Assembly (NCBI GenBank): GCA_019873735.1
Contig: JAIOAQ010000010.1
Coordinates: 16,607 to 80,606, forward strand
Length of the DNA stretch: 64,000 nucleotides
Source of the DNA: Chloroflexota bacterium
GTDB taxonomy: Bacteria > Chloroflexota > Anaerolineae > Anaerolineales > Villigracilaceae
Direction of reading: 5' to 3'
Below are positions 1 through 8,077 of the stretch, one piece after another (the first letter of the stretch is position 1; each line of letters starts with the position of its first letter). Under the pieces are notes generated by a model. That model made no database searches and was not told where the DNA came from. It worked only from the letters and a program-made list of their open reading frames with translations. The translations under genes and the position numbers were made by a program.

Positions 1-302
1 TCTACGCAATTCGGTGGAAGCAGGTGGCTGTAAATCAGCACGCCGACGGCAATCGGCAGGTCGTACGCTGGTCCTTCCTTGCGGACGGCGGCGGGCGCTA
101 AGTTGACGACAATGCGAATGCGCGGGTAGGGCAGGCCGGCATTTTTGATGGCTGCCTGAACGCGCTCGCGGCTCTCTTGCACGGCCGCATCGGGCAGGCC
201 GACAATGGTCATGCCCGGCAATCCCTGACCGGTATCTACCTCGACTTCTACAATGACGCCGTCTAAGCCGATGACGGCGCAGGAAAAGACGCGTGCCAGC
301 AT
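1..302 (-). CDS. comM: ComM/YifB-like Mg-chelatase-family ATPase, N-terminal part
   Basis: Only the first 100 or so codons lie in the window; the gene runs off the left edge. The translation begins [15 protein letters not shown] and continues through [19 protein letters not shown] and a segment ending in [23 protein letters not shown]. This is the typical N-terminal ChlI-like domain of the YifB/ComM family, which precedes a Mg-chelatase-type AAA+ domain. ComM is a hexameric helicase that aids branch migration during natural transformation in some bacteria. The AAA+ part cannot be checked here. The start is the ATG read from position 302. A strong terminator separates it from the DUF3597 gene upstream, so it is probably transcribed separately. 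Confidence 0.85.
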   Translation of the reverse strand, partial: MLARVFSCAVIGLDGVIVEVEVDTGQGLPGMTIVGLPDAAVQESRERVQAAIKNAGLPYPRIRIVVNLAPAAVRKEGPAYDLPIAVGVLIYSHLLPPNCV

Positions 303-329
303 GGGTTGATTCTATCACCGTTCTGAAGG

Positions 330-367
330 TCAAAAAAAACGTGGATTGAACATCCACGTTTTTTTTG
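330..367 (-). terminator. Rho-independent terminator after the DUF3597 gene
   Basis: Arms AACGTGGAT and ATCCACGTT are separated by five bases (tgaac) and flanked by eight As on the left and eight Ts on the right, so the hairpin with U-tract works on either strand. It lies about 20 bases past the stop of the minus-strand DUF3597 gene and just before comM. Confidence 0.85.
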
Positions 368-387
368 TTCGGTAGTGACTGGCGTTG

Positions 388-852
388 CTAGTCCAGCAAT
401 TCTTTGGGAATGTTGCCGCCGTTTTCGGCAATCTTTTTCAAGACGGTCTTGTGAAGCCAGGTATTCATCTTGGCCGAGTCGCTCATCAGTTCCTCGGGGC
501 AGCCGAGTTCTTTGGCCAACTCGTTTCGGGCTTCGCGGCTGCTATCCAGGCCAAGCAGTTTGAGCAAGTCCACGATGGAGACTTTCCAGTCCAGGCCAGA
601 GCCAGCGGCAAGGGTCTCCAGTTTCTTGACCACGTCCACTTCTGAGATCGGCTCAACGGCGGGAGCGGCAGGTTTGGATGTTATTTTGGCGTCCGGCTCA
701 ATCTCTACAGGTGCGGAGGTTGAGGCGGGTTTGGCGGGGATGAACGTGCCCGTGATTGGTTTTGGAGGGACCGGCGCGGCGGGTGGAGGGGCGGGCGCTT
801 CTTTTTTCTTGCCAAGACCAAGTTTATCCAGAATGGCAGAGAAAAGGCTCAT
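388..852 (-). CDS. DUF3597 domain protein
   Basis: A 154-residue protein. It starts MSLFSAILDKLGLGKKKE, has a Pro/Ala-rich linker (about residues 19-65), and ends in a conserved helical domain with WKVSIVDLLKLLGLDSS, KELGCPEELMSDSAKMN and WLHKTVLKKIAENGGNIP. That is the DUF3597 signature. The family has no established function; the N-terminal segment is amphipathic and the C-terminal domain is a small helical fold. A clear ribosome site (AAAGGAG) precedes the ATG. It lies downstream of the suf operon on the same strand, 115 bases past the Rieske gene, but nothing shows a link to Fe-S metabolism. Confidence 0.85.
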   Translation of the reverse strand: MSLFSAILDKLGLGKKKEAPAPPPAAPVPPKPITGTFIPAKPASTSAPVEIEPDAKITSKPAAPAVEPISEVDVVKKLETLAAGSGLDWKVSIVDLLKLLGLDSSREARNELAKELGCPEELMSDSAKMNTWLHKTVLKKIAENGGNIPKELLD

Positions 853-966
853 GGGTTAAACTCCTTTCAGAATAGGGGGATAAAAAGCGTTCCGATTTCA
901 TTATACATTTGTTTTTGCTCAATTGCGAACGGAGAACGTATGATTGCCCTCACCCGTTTTTTGTAT

Positions 967-1317
967 TTATTCACCCTTCGGGATACCCACTTCGATTGTG
1001 CCATTGACGATCCGCACCGGATAGGCCGGAATATCGGTTCCGGCCGGCAGACGGGTGACCTGCCCGGTACGGATATCGAATTGGGCTCCATGACGCGGGC
1101 AGACGATTTCGTAGTCGTTTAAGTCGCCGTCTCCCAGCGGGCCTTCATCGTGTGAACAAACATCGCCAATGGCAAAAAGCTTTCCCGCCACGTTAAAGAT
1201 GACAATCGGCCGATCGCCGATTTCAACAAACAGGCGTTCGCCGTTGGGCAGGGCATCCAGGGGGGCAATTTCAAAGAATTCGCATTGTTCGGGAGGCAGT
1301 TGGGTATAGTTGTACAT
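967..1317 (-). CDS. Rieske-type [2Fe-2S] ferredoxin of the suf operon
   Basis: A 116-residue single-domain Rieske protein. The cluster ligands are visible as C54-S-H56 (VCSHDEGPLGDG) and C73-P-R-H76 (CPRHGAQFD), giving the two-Cys, two-His set of a Rieske centre. It has no membrane anchor or signal peptide, so it resembles the soluble ferredoxin components of ring-hydroxylating dioxygenases (and NirD-like proteins). Such a gene is often the last member of suf operons in Actinobacteria and Chloroflexota, next to sufU. A role in supplying electrons for cluster assembly is an inference. It starts about 20 bases after the sufU stop, so it is co-transcribed. Confidence 0.9.
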   Translation of the reverse strand: MYNYTQLPPEQCEFFEIAPLDALPNGERLFVEIGDRPIVIFNVAGKLFAIGDVCSHDEGPLGDGDLNDYEIVCPRHGAQFDIRTGQVTRLPAGTDIPAYPVRIVNGTIEVGIPKGE

Positions 1318-1339
1318 AAAACGCTCGCTTTTTGAGTGG

Positions 1340-1735
1340 CTACTCTACCAGTTCATCGCTGGCTTCTCCCAGTCCATATACGCCTGCCTTAAGCACCTTC
1401 AGGGACAGGAGGGCGCATTTCAATCGCACCGGTCCCAGTTCAATGCCAAGCAAATCGAGCACAAACTCCTTGTTTAACTGCTTGATTTCGTCTATGGTTT
1501 TGCCGATCACCGCCTCCATCAGCAAGTCTGCAGAAGCCTGTGAGATGGCGCAGCCCTTGCCGTCAAAAGCGGCTTCGGTGACGCGCCCGTCTTCTCCCAC
1601 GCGCAAGGTGACTTCAATGTGGTCCCCGCAGAGCGGATTGTCGTCCTCAAACTGGATGTCGTGCGGGTCAAGCCGCCCGCGAAACTGAGGGCTCTTGTAG
1701 CGCTCAATGATGGTTTCTCGATACAAATCGTCCAT
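1340..1735 (-). CDS. sufU: SufU Fe-S assembly / zinc-dependent sulfurtransferase
   Basis: 131 residues, SufU/IscU family. The ligand residues are present: C36 and D38 in NPLCGDHI, C62 in GKGCAISQAS, and C107 in RLKCALLSL. The insertion between the second and third cysteines is longer than in IscU, which is typical of SufU. In Firmicutes SufU binds zinc and accepts the persulfide from SufS, passing it to SufBCD. It directly follows sufS in the operon, consistent with that partnership. Confidence 0.93.
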   Translation of the reverse strand: MDDLYRETIIERYKSPQFRGRLDPHDIQFEDDNPLCGDHIEVTLRVGEDGRVTEAAFDGKGCAISQASADLLMEAVIGKTIDEIKQLNKEFVLDLLGIELGPVRLKCALLSLKVLKAGVYGLGEASDELVE

Positions 1736-1784
1736 ACAAATCTCCAGCGTCTACATCCACAAGACAAACGTACCTGTGAACGCC

Positions 1785-3011
1785 TTATCCGAAAATTTCT
1801 TTTACTTTGTAAATTCCGTTCACCAGTTTGTCCACCTCTTCCAGGGTATTGTAGATGTAAAAACTGGCGCGGGTGCTGGCAGGAATGCCGAATTTCTCGT
1901 GCAAAGGTTGGGCGCAGTGGTGACCGGCGCGCACGGCTATGCCCGACATGTCCAAAATCTGTGCCACATCATGAGGATGGACGCCATCCAGCGTAAACGC
2001 GGCTACCCCGCCTTTTTTATCTGCTGAGGGACCCAGTACGTGCAGTCCCGGAATCTCTTCGAGACGTTCCAGGGCATAGGCGATGATCTCCTGCTCATGC
2101 GCTCGGACCGCGCTCATGCCTGCTTCTGTTAAATAGTCCACTGCCGCTCCCAGGCCAACCGCCTCGGCAATGGCAGGCGTTCCGGCCTCAAATTTGTGGG
2201 GCAGGTCGTTTGGGCGGAAGGAGCGTAATTTGACTTCTTTAATCATATCGCCCCCGCCCAGGAAGGGATGCATACTCTCCAGCAATTTTTCCTTGCCATA
2301 CAGCACGCCAATGCCGGTAGGACCGAGCATCTTGTGCGCCGAAAAGGCCAGGAAATCAACGTCCAGGGCGCGCACATCTATTGGCAGGTGCGGCACAGAT
2401 TGGGCGCCATCCACCAGGGTGAGGGCGCCGGCTTCGTGCGCCAGTCGAATGATCTCCTCGGCCGGCGTGACCGTGCCCAGGACGTTGGACATATGTGTAA
2501 AAGCAACCAGTTTAGGGTCTTGGGAAAGAAGCGCCCGGTAAACTTCCAGGTCGAGCAAGCCTTCCTCGGTCACCGGGATGAATTCCAGGCGGATGCCGCG
2601 TTCGGCCGCCAGCATATGCCAGGGAACGAGGTTGGAGTGATGTTCCATCTCGGTCAGGATGACCAGATCGCCGCTTTTTAGACTGGCGCGGGCCCAAGCG
2701 TAAGCCACCAGGTTGATCGACTCGGTTGTGTTGCGGGTGAAGAGGATTTGCCGGGCGGCCGGGGCGTTGATGAAACGGGCAACCTTCTGGCGCGCTTCTT
2801 CGTAGAGGGCTGTGGCTTCCTCTGCCAGTGTGTGGACGCCGCGGTGGATGTTAGCATTTGAGAGGCGGTAGAAATTGTCCATCGCCTGAATCACCGCAAG
2901 CGGTTTTTGTGATGTTGCCGTGGAGTCTAGATAAACCAGCGGCACGCCAGGGCGTACTTCACGCTGCAAGACGGGGAAATCGTGGCGAATGCGAGCGATG
3001 TCGAGACTCAT
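1785..3011 (-). CDS. sufS: Cysteine desulfurase SufS (group II)
   Basis: 408-residue PLP enzyme that releases sulfur from cysteine as a protein persulfide for SufU/SufBCD. Visible active-site elements are the PLP lysine K227 in SAHKMLGPTG, D201 in VDGAQS, H125 in EMEHHSN, and the catalytic C366 in VRAGHHCAQPL. The RAGHHC form of the short cysteine loop marks the SufS/group II class rather than NifS/IscS. It starts six bases after the stop of the 101-aa unknown gene, so the two are translated from one mRNA. Confidence 0.96.
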   Translation of the reverse strand: MSLDIARIRHDFPVLQREVRPGVPLVYLDSTATSQKPLAVIQAMDNFYRLSNANIHRGVHTLAEEATALYEEARQKVARFINAPAARQILFTRNTTESINLVAYAWARASLKSGDLVILTEMEHHSNLVPWHMLAAERGIRLEFIPVTEEGLLDLEVYRALLSQDPKLVAFTHMSNVLGTVTPAEEIIRLAHEAGALTLVDGAQSVPHLPIDVRALDVDFLAFSAHKMLGPTGIGVLYGKEKLLESMHPFLGGGDMIKEVKLRSFRPNDLPHKFEAGTPAIAEAVGLGAAVDYLTEAGMSAVRAHEQEIIAYALERLEEIPGLHVLGPSADKKGGVAAFTLDGVHPHDVAQILDMSGIAVRAGHHCAQPLHEKFGIPASTRASFYIYNTLEEVDKLVNGIYKVKEIFG

Positions 3012-3016
3012 GGCGT

Positions 3017-3322
3017 TTAATAATCCGGAATTTCTTTGGTCCCGCTTTTCTTGGCCGAGCCGGCAGGGCGCAAATGCTCAGAGTTGGATGGATACCACAG
3101 AATCCGGTCTGGCACCATCCAGCCATCGGTTAGAAAAACGTTGGAGCGAAATTGCACCGCGACCATCTTGGCATCTACCTGGACAACAATACCTTTAATC
3201 CAGCCGCGCACGCGTTCACTGCCTTTTTCATGGTCGCAGAATACCTCTACTTTGTCGCCCACCTCGAATTCGTGTTCCGGGGCCGGGCGGCGCATATAGG
3301 TAATTTTTTGTTCTATTGCCAT
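3017..3322 (-). CDS. Uncharacterised small protein inside the suf operon
   Basis: 101 residues, no signal peptide or membrane segment. The core is beta-rich: EFEVGDKVEVFCDHEKG, VRGWIKGIVVQVDAKMVAVQF and then TDGWMVPDRILWYP. The 'VGDKVEV...RGWIKGIVVQVD...MVAVQF' pattern resembles small SH3/KOW/Tudor-like barrels. The tail is basic (SAKKSGTKE). I do not recognise a named family. It sits between sufD and sufS, almost touching sufS, which argues for a role tied to Fe-S assembly or simple co-expression. A good ribosome site (GGAGG) precedes the ATG. Confidence 0.8.
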   Translation of the reverse strand: MAIEQKITYMRRPAPEHEFEVGDKVEVFCDHEKGSERVRGWIKGIVVQVDAKMVAVQFRSNVFLTDGWMVPDRILWYPSNSEHLRPAGSAKKSGTKEIPDY

Positions 3323-3358
3323 CCAAAAACCTCCAGGGAGTCCCTCCCAAAAGACTTA

Positions 3359-3440
3359 TTTTACCGCTGAGACGCAGAGTAGACAGAGAATGGGTCGATG
3401 TTAAACTCTGCGTTCTCAGCGTCTCCGCGGTGAGTTTTTG
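3359..3440. repeat. Dispersed intergenic palindrome (ACCGCGGAGACGC type)
   Basis: The left arm contains ACCGCTGAGACGCAGAG. The right arm reads, as reverse complement, ACCGCGGAGACGCTGAG followed by AACGCAGAG. The two arms face each other around a short centre between sufD and the 101-aa gene. It belongs to the same class of short-unit palindromes seen near 45.8, 47.15 and 50.15 kb. A transcript through it can fold into a long hairpin inside the suf mRNA. Confidence 0.75.
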
Positions 3441-3448
3441 TGGTGAAG

Positions 3449-4789
3449 TTATTCTTCCACTGTTTTGATATAAATTGCCCGTTGGAAGCGTTCGCGCACG
3501 CCCTCAAACGGAATGCGCTGCATGATTGGGTCAAAGAAGCCTTCAACAATCAGCCGTTCTGCATCTTTGGGCGGGATGCCGCGCGAAAGCAGGTAGAAGA
3601 GCGGCTCCTGCTCAATTTTACTGACGGTTGCGCCGTGTGTACAGCGCACATCGTCGGCGCAGATTTCCAGGCCGGGGATGCTGTCGGCGCGTGCCTGGTC
3701 GCTCAAGACCAGGTTGCGGTTGGCCTGATAGCCGTCGGTTTTTTGAGCGCCGGGGGCAACATAAATCATCCCCTGCCAAACGGAGCGACTTTTTCCCTTG
3801 AGAGCGCCTTTGAAGAGCAGGTCGCTGGTTGTATGCGGAGCAAGGTGGTTTTGCTGGGTGTCATGATCCAGGTGCTGATTGCCGTCGGCAAAGTAAAAGC
3901 CAGACATGCGCCCGCTGGCACCTTCGCCCACCAGGTCAAGTTCGGAGAAGTTTTTGGTCAGTCGGGAGCCGACTGCGCCAAAGATCCAATCCAGGCTGCC
4001 GCCGCGTTCGACGCGGGCACGTTCATGGCTGAAATTCCAGACGTGTCTGCCCCAGGATTGCAATTCCACGAAGTGTAGTTGGGCGTCTTCACCAACGTGA
4101 ATCTCAACGAGGCCGGCGTGCATGGCGTTACCTGTCTCGTCAGGAGAGGCGGCTTCGTGGACATACGTTACCGAGGCGCCCGCTTCCAACCAGACGATGA
4201 GGTGCGAGATGTGCCCCAGGCTTGTTCCTGGCCCCCAGAGAATGCTGTGCAGGGGTTGCTCAACGGTCACGTTTTGGGGGACGTAGAGAAGGACGCCGTT
4301 TTGTGAGAAGGCTGAAGCCAGGGCTGCAAATTTGCCTTCCTCCGGGCGGACGATCTGCCCGGCCAGGCGGTTGAGCAGTTCGGGATATTCGCGCTCGGCG
4401 GTCTGCAAGTCGGTGAAGATCACGCCCTGTTGGGCGAGAGCAGGATCGAGGTCGAGCCGTGCCCCGCCGGGGAGCAGGACAATCTGTCCGCCGTGCTGCT
4501 TGGCGGTGAGCGGTTTGAGCAGTTCGTCAGGGACAGGCGCCAGGTCGCGGTACGTTTCGGGGGCTGGCAGGCGGAAGTCTGCCGCCGGCAGAGCGCGCAA
4601 ATCGGTGCGCCGCCAGGCTTCGTCGGTGGGTGCAGGCATTGGCAGACGGGAAAAGGTCTCAAACGCGCGGCGGCGGAACTCGGTCAGAGCGCCGCCGGAC
4701 GGAAGCATGTCGGCCGTGAAAGCAAAATTTTGGGCAACAGAGACGCCCGGCCGAGTGCGTGAAATTGTGATTTTGGGTTTTTCCTGCAT
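3449..4789 (-). CDS. sufD: SufD, scaffold subunit of the SufBCD complex
   Basis: About 446 residues from the ATG at 4789; an in-frame TTG lies five codons upstream but has no better ribosome site. SufD pairs with SufB on the SufC ATPase dimer to build Fe-S clusters. The SufBD core beta-helix region is recognisable through CADDVRCTHGATVSKIEQEPLFY and LLSRGIPPKDAERLIVEGFF, the conserved C-terminal stretch with a histidine in 'CTHGAT'. The N-terminal helical region contains TDEAWRRTDLRALP, the 'WRxTD' motif common in SufD. No intein is present here, in contrast to sufB. It lies 66 bases after sufB. Confidence 0.94.
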   Translation of the reverse strand: MQEKPKITISRTRPGVSVAQNFAFTADMLPSGGALTEFRRRAFETFSRLPMPAPTDEAWRRTDLRALPAADFRLPAPETYRDLAPVPDELLKPLTAKQHGGQIVLLPGGARLDLDPALAQQGVIFTDLQTAEREYPELLNRLAGQIVRPEEGKFAALASAFSQNGVLLYVPQNVTVEQPLHSILWGPGTSLGHISHLIVWLEAGASVTYVHEAASPDETGNAMHAGLVEIHVGEDAQLHFVELQSWGRHVWNFSHERARVERGGSLDWIFGAVGSRLTKNFSELDLVGEGASGRMSGFYFADGNQHLDHDTQQNHLAPHTTSDLLFKGALKGKSRSVWQGMIYVAPGAQKTDGYQANRNLVLSDQARADSIPGLEICADDVRCTHGATVSKIEQEPLFYLLSRGIPPKDAERLIVEGFFDPIMQRIPFEGVRERFQRAIYIKTVEE

Positions 4790-4855
4790 GTGTGTCCGTT
4801 TCAAGGTTTAACAGGTTTGAGTGTTGGAAGGTGTGGTTGCCAAACGGCCAGCATA

Positions 4856-7800
4856 CTAGCCAATTGAGCCTTCCATTTGCAATTGGATGAGACGGTTCAT
4901 TTCTACGGCGTACTCCATCGGCAGTTCTTTAACCAGCGGTTCGATGAAGCCCGAAACCACCATTGTTGTGGCTTCCTCCTCGCTCAGGCCGCGCGACATG
5001 AGGTAGAAGAGTTGCTCCTCGCCGACCTTACTGACGGAGGCTTCGTGACCGATGGTGACGTCGTCTTCGTCAATCTCAATGTAAGGGTAAGTGTCCGAGC
5101 GCGATTGGGGGTCAAGCAGCAGCGCGTCGCAGACAACGTTGGATTTGACGCCCTTGGCGCCCTTATAGACTTTGAGCAGGCCGCGGTAGGAGGCGCGTCC
5201 GCCAGCCTTGCTGATGGATTTGGATGTGATTTTGCTACTGGTGTTGGGAGCAAAATGTACCATCTTAGAGCCGGCATCCTGTATCTGACCGGCGCCAGCA
5301 AAGGCCATGGAGAGCATTTCGCCGTGCGCGCCGGGTTCCATCAGGTAGCAGGAGGGGTACTTCATGGTGACCTTGCTCCCCATGTTTGCATCCACCCATT
5401 CGTGGGTGGCATCGGCATAGACTTTGGCGCGCTGGGTGACGAGGTTGTAGACGTTGTGACTCCAGTTTTGAATGGTGGTGTAGCGGGAGCGGGCGCCTTT
5501 TTTGACGATGATTTCAATCACGCCGCTGTGGAAGGAGTCGGTGGTGTATTGAGGAGCGGTGCAGTTGTGCGAAATGACGCCTTCCGCCAGGTAGGATTCG
5601 TCTTCTTCCACCGAGAAGTTGTACACTTCGGTTTCCTGCTCTTCAACGGTGATGTTCTTGATGGGCATATACTGGAAATTTTCGTCCAGCACAAACGGCG
5701 AGCCGCTCCAGTCGCCTGCGGGAGCCTGCACGCCCACCATCTCGCCAAATTGCGGATTGAACGGGGATGCAATCACCACCGTGTAGATGTCTCTGCGTGG
5801 AGCAGTGCGCTTCTGATGATTCACCGAAGCGGCAATCCCCAACCGCAGTAAAGCATCGCGGAAGGTGTATGCCAGGTTGGGGGAAACCGAATTGTAGCGG
5901 AACATGTTTTTGCGGGCGTCATAACTTCCGTCTCCTAACCACATGCCGCGCACAAATTCGGTCAGGAATTCGCGGGGAGCGCTCAAAATCCATTCAGGGA
6001 TGCGCTTTTCATAGACAGTTGCGCCGAACTCGCGGGCAAAAGCGCGGGCGGCTTCGGTAGAAGCAAGCACCAGCGTCTGCCCATTTTGGCGAGGAGCATT
6101 TTCAATGGGGGCTTTGCCGAAGTAACGCTGCATCAGGTCTCTGGCATCCGAAATCAGGCTGTTTTCTTTGACGTTGAAAGACAGGGTGAGGTAATGCTCG
6201 TTATCCACATGTCCTTCAGCAAAATAGTAGCCAAGCAAGCGATAAAACTCTGGCTCTTGCGGGAATTCAACGTAATGCTGAACCGGGGCATGGCGGCCGC
6301 GGCCAATTTCGACATTGATTCCAGCCGCCACGAGTTCAGCCTCCGGCTGGTAGACCGGCACGACCAGATAATCACCTTCTCTGACGCTATCGGCGCGTGC
6401 CCAAACGAGTTGGAACTCCTTGTTGCGCTCCGAGCGACGCTGACGGCGCGCAACCAAGAGCGGGTGTTCTGCAGTCACGCGCAGGGTGCGTTTGCTATCG
6501 CCGTAGTATTGAATATTGTAAATCTTGCCATGATACGGCCGCACCTGAGTGTGATAGACCTTGCGCCAGCGTCCCAGGTGAGTCAACACTTCGTCGCCAA
6601 CCTGTACCTGTTCAATGGGTTTTTCGCCCTGGCGGGTGCGTACCTGTGCCCCAGCGAGGAAACAGCCCTCCACGTAATGCACCTGCGCGCCCTCGTCCAC
6701 AATAATGAGCGAGCGCTCAAATTGCCCCACGTTGGCAGTATTCAGGCGGAAGTAGGCCTGTAGCGGCAAGTCCACCTTGACGCCCGGCGGCACATAGACA
6801 AACGAGCCGCCCGACCAGACGGCGCTGTTTAACGCAGCAAACTTGTTATCTTCGATGGGGATGACCGTGCCAAAATATTCGCGGAACAGGTCGGGGTGCT
6901 GCCTCAGGCCGTCTTCGATGGAGAGGAAGATAACGCCTTGCTTTTCGAGGTGCTCCTGAATGGAGTGATAGACCATCTCAGAGTTGTGCACGATAAGCCC
7001 CTCAGCCACGAAGTTATGAGGACCATCCACTTCGATATCGAAGACTTCCTCTACGCCAGCAGGCACTATGGATTCGACGCGGGCATAACCAAAATACTCG
7101 TTGATATGATTGCCTAATGCCATGTTCTCGATGTCGAAATAAGGCGCATCGTTTTTTGCAGCTATTTCCAGCAACCGGGATAAAGTTGAACGACTTCCAG
7201 ATTTCAGGTTTGTGCGTTCCGTAATCGTTGGACTAAAGTCCTGCCTCAGTTCATGAAAGTCGGGTAAACCCGACTCGCGCCCATAACCCGAAAGGGTTTC
7301 CACGTACTGAGAAGGTGGCGTTAGCCCCACCGAATCCACATCAGGCAAAGCCTTCACTACTGCCACCAGGTCGCCGGGTTGAATGTCGCGCAGATATTTC
7401 CAGGTGCGAATATAGCGCCCGCGCTGCTTGCCTTCCGATTTGTGGTGTTCCAGCACCAGGAAGGGATGGTTTTCCGTTGCGCGAATGGCGCGGGTGCCGA
7501 CCTTTACTTCATACACCGGCCGTTCCCCTTTTGGCATGAAATTTTTCACAGGCGCAGGAAGGATGGTGTTCGTCGTTTCATCGAACGAGAAGACCACATC
7601 ACCGGGCAGGATATTGCGAATCGGGACAACCCCGCGAGTGGTATAAACGCGCGTGTCACCGCTCAAACATTCATATTGCGCGCCAAGCCCGGCCAAAAAC
7701 TTGCGCTCGGCTTCCGGCACGCCCAGGCGGTCGAAGGTGCGCTTGATGTCATCCGGCACGTCGTCCCACGATTTCTCCTGCTTCTCCGTCGGCCTGACGT

Positions 7801-8053
7801 AGTAGTAAATCTCATCCAGATTCAGGCCGCTCAGATCGGGGCCCCAGGTAGGCATAGGACGGCTGAGAAAATGCTCTAATGCCTTAAGGCGAAACTCAAG
7901 CATCCATTTCGGCTCGCCCTTCATGTAAGAGATTTGCTCTACGACCTCTCGGCTCAAACCTTTCTGAGATTTGAAGGCGTAGTAATCATCTCGGTCTCGA
8001 AATCCGTATTTGTATTCTCCAATTGCTTCCAGCAAACGGGCATCGTCGCTCAT
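4856..8053 (-). CDS. sufB: SufB precursor interrupted by two inteins
   Basis: A 1065-residue precursor. Removing residues 129-357 and 464-830 leaves a 469-residue protein, the usual size for SufB, the main scaffold of the SufBCD complex. Exteins are collinear with normal SufB: residues 1-128 end FLAGLGAQYE, residues 358-463 start SEMVYHSIQEHLEKQG and end VHYVEG, and residues 831 onward start CTAPQYTTDSFHSG, followed by ARSRYTTIQNWSHNVYN and EASVSKVGEEQLFYLMSRG. Both junctions join perfectly conserved SufB motifs (AQYE/SEMVYH and YVEG/CTAP). Splicing of both inteins is therefore required for function. It lies between sufC (24 bases upstream) and sufD. Confidence 0.97.
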   Translation of the reverse strand: MSDDARLLEAIGEYKYGFRDRDDYYAFKSQKGLSREVVEQISYMKGEPKWMLEFRLKALEHFLSRPMPTWGPDLSGLNLDEIYYYVRPTEKQEKSWDDVPDDIKRTFDRLGVPEAERKFLAGLGAQYECLSGDTRVYTTRGVVPIRNILPGDVVFSFDETTNTILPAPVKNFMPKGERPVYEVKVGTRAIRATENHPFLVLEHHKSEGKQRGRYIRTWKYLRDIQPGDLVAVVKALPDVDSVGLTPPSQYVETLSGYGRESGLPDFHELRQDFSPTITERTNLKSGSRSTLSRLLEIAAKNDAPYFDIENMALGNHINEYFGYARVESIVPAGVEEVFDIEVDGPHNFVAEGLIVHNSEMVYHSIQEHLEKQGVIFLSIEDGLRQHPDLFREYFGTVIPIEDNKFAALNSAVWSGGSFVYVPPGVKVDLPLQAYFRLNTANVGQFERSLIIVDEGAQVHYVEGCFLAGAQVRTRQGEKPIEQVQVGDEVLTHLGRWRKVYHTQVRPYHGKIYNIQYYGDSKRTLRVTAEHPLLVARRQRRSERNKEFQLVWARADSVREGDYLVVPVYQPEAELVAAGINVEIGRGRHAPVQHYVEFPQEPEFYRLLGYYFAEGHVDNEHYLTLSFNVKENSLISDARDLMQRYFGKAPIENAPRQNGQTLVLASTEAARAFAREFGATVYEKRIPEWILSAPREFLTEFVRGMWLGDGSYDARKNMFRYNSVSPNLAYTFRDALLRLGIAASVNHQKRTAPRRDIYTVVIASPFNPQFGEMVGVQAPAGDWSGSPFVLDENFQYMPIKNITVEEQETEVYNFSVEEDESYLAEGVISHNCTAPQYTTDSFHSGVIEIIVKKGARSRYTTIQNWSHNVYNLVTQRAKVYADATHEWVDANMGSKVTMKYPSCYLMEPGAHGEMLSMAFAGAGQIQDAGSKMVHFAPNTSSKITSKSISKAGGRASYRGLLKVYKGAKGVKSNVVCDALLLDPQSRSDTYPYIEIDEDDVTIGHEASVSKVGEEQLFYLMSRGLSEEEATTMVVSGFIEPLVKELPMEYAVEMNRLIQLQMEGSIG
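5564..6664 (-). other. SufB intein 2, LAGLIDADG endonuclease-containing (367 aa)
   Basis: Precursor residues 464-830. Splicing block A is CFLAGAQVRTRQG (C1 nucleophile), block B is LRVTAEHPLLV with the T-x-x-H motif, blocks F and G are VYNFSVEEDESYLAEG and GVISHN, and the next extein residue is Cys831. Two dodecapeptide motifs lie in the centre, LLGYYFAEGHV (605-615) and FVRGMWLGDGSY (700-711), with acidic residues E612 and D707 in place, so the homing endonuclease may be active. The insertion point YVEG/CTAP matches the known SufB site used by the Mycobacterium tuberculosis SufB intein. Confidence 0.95.
6983..7669 (-). other. SufB intein 1, mini-intein without visible endonuclease (229 aa)
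   Basis: Precursor residues 129-357. Block A is CLSGDTRVYTTRG (C1), block B is AIRATENHPFLV (T-x-x-H), block F is VFDIEVDGPHNFVAEG, block G is LIVHN, and the next extein residue is Ser358. No LAGLIDADG or HNH motif is seen. The stretch between blocks B and F (about residues 205-325) is longer than in the smallest inteins and has no recognisable fold, so it may be the remains of a lost endonuclease. Insertion is between AQYE and SEMVYH. Confidence 0.93.
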
Positions 8054-8077
8054 TCTTCACCTCTAAAGTCAAAGCCA

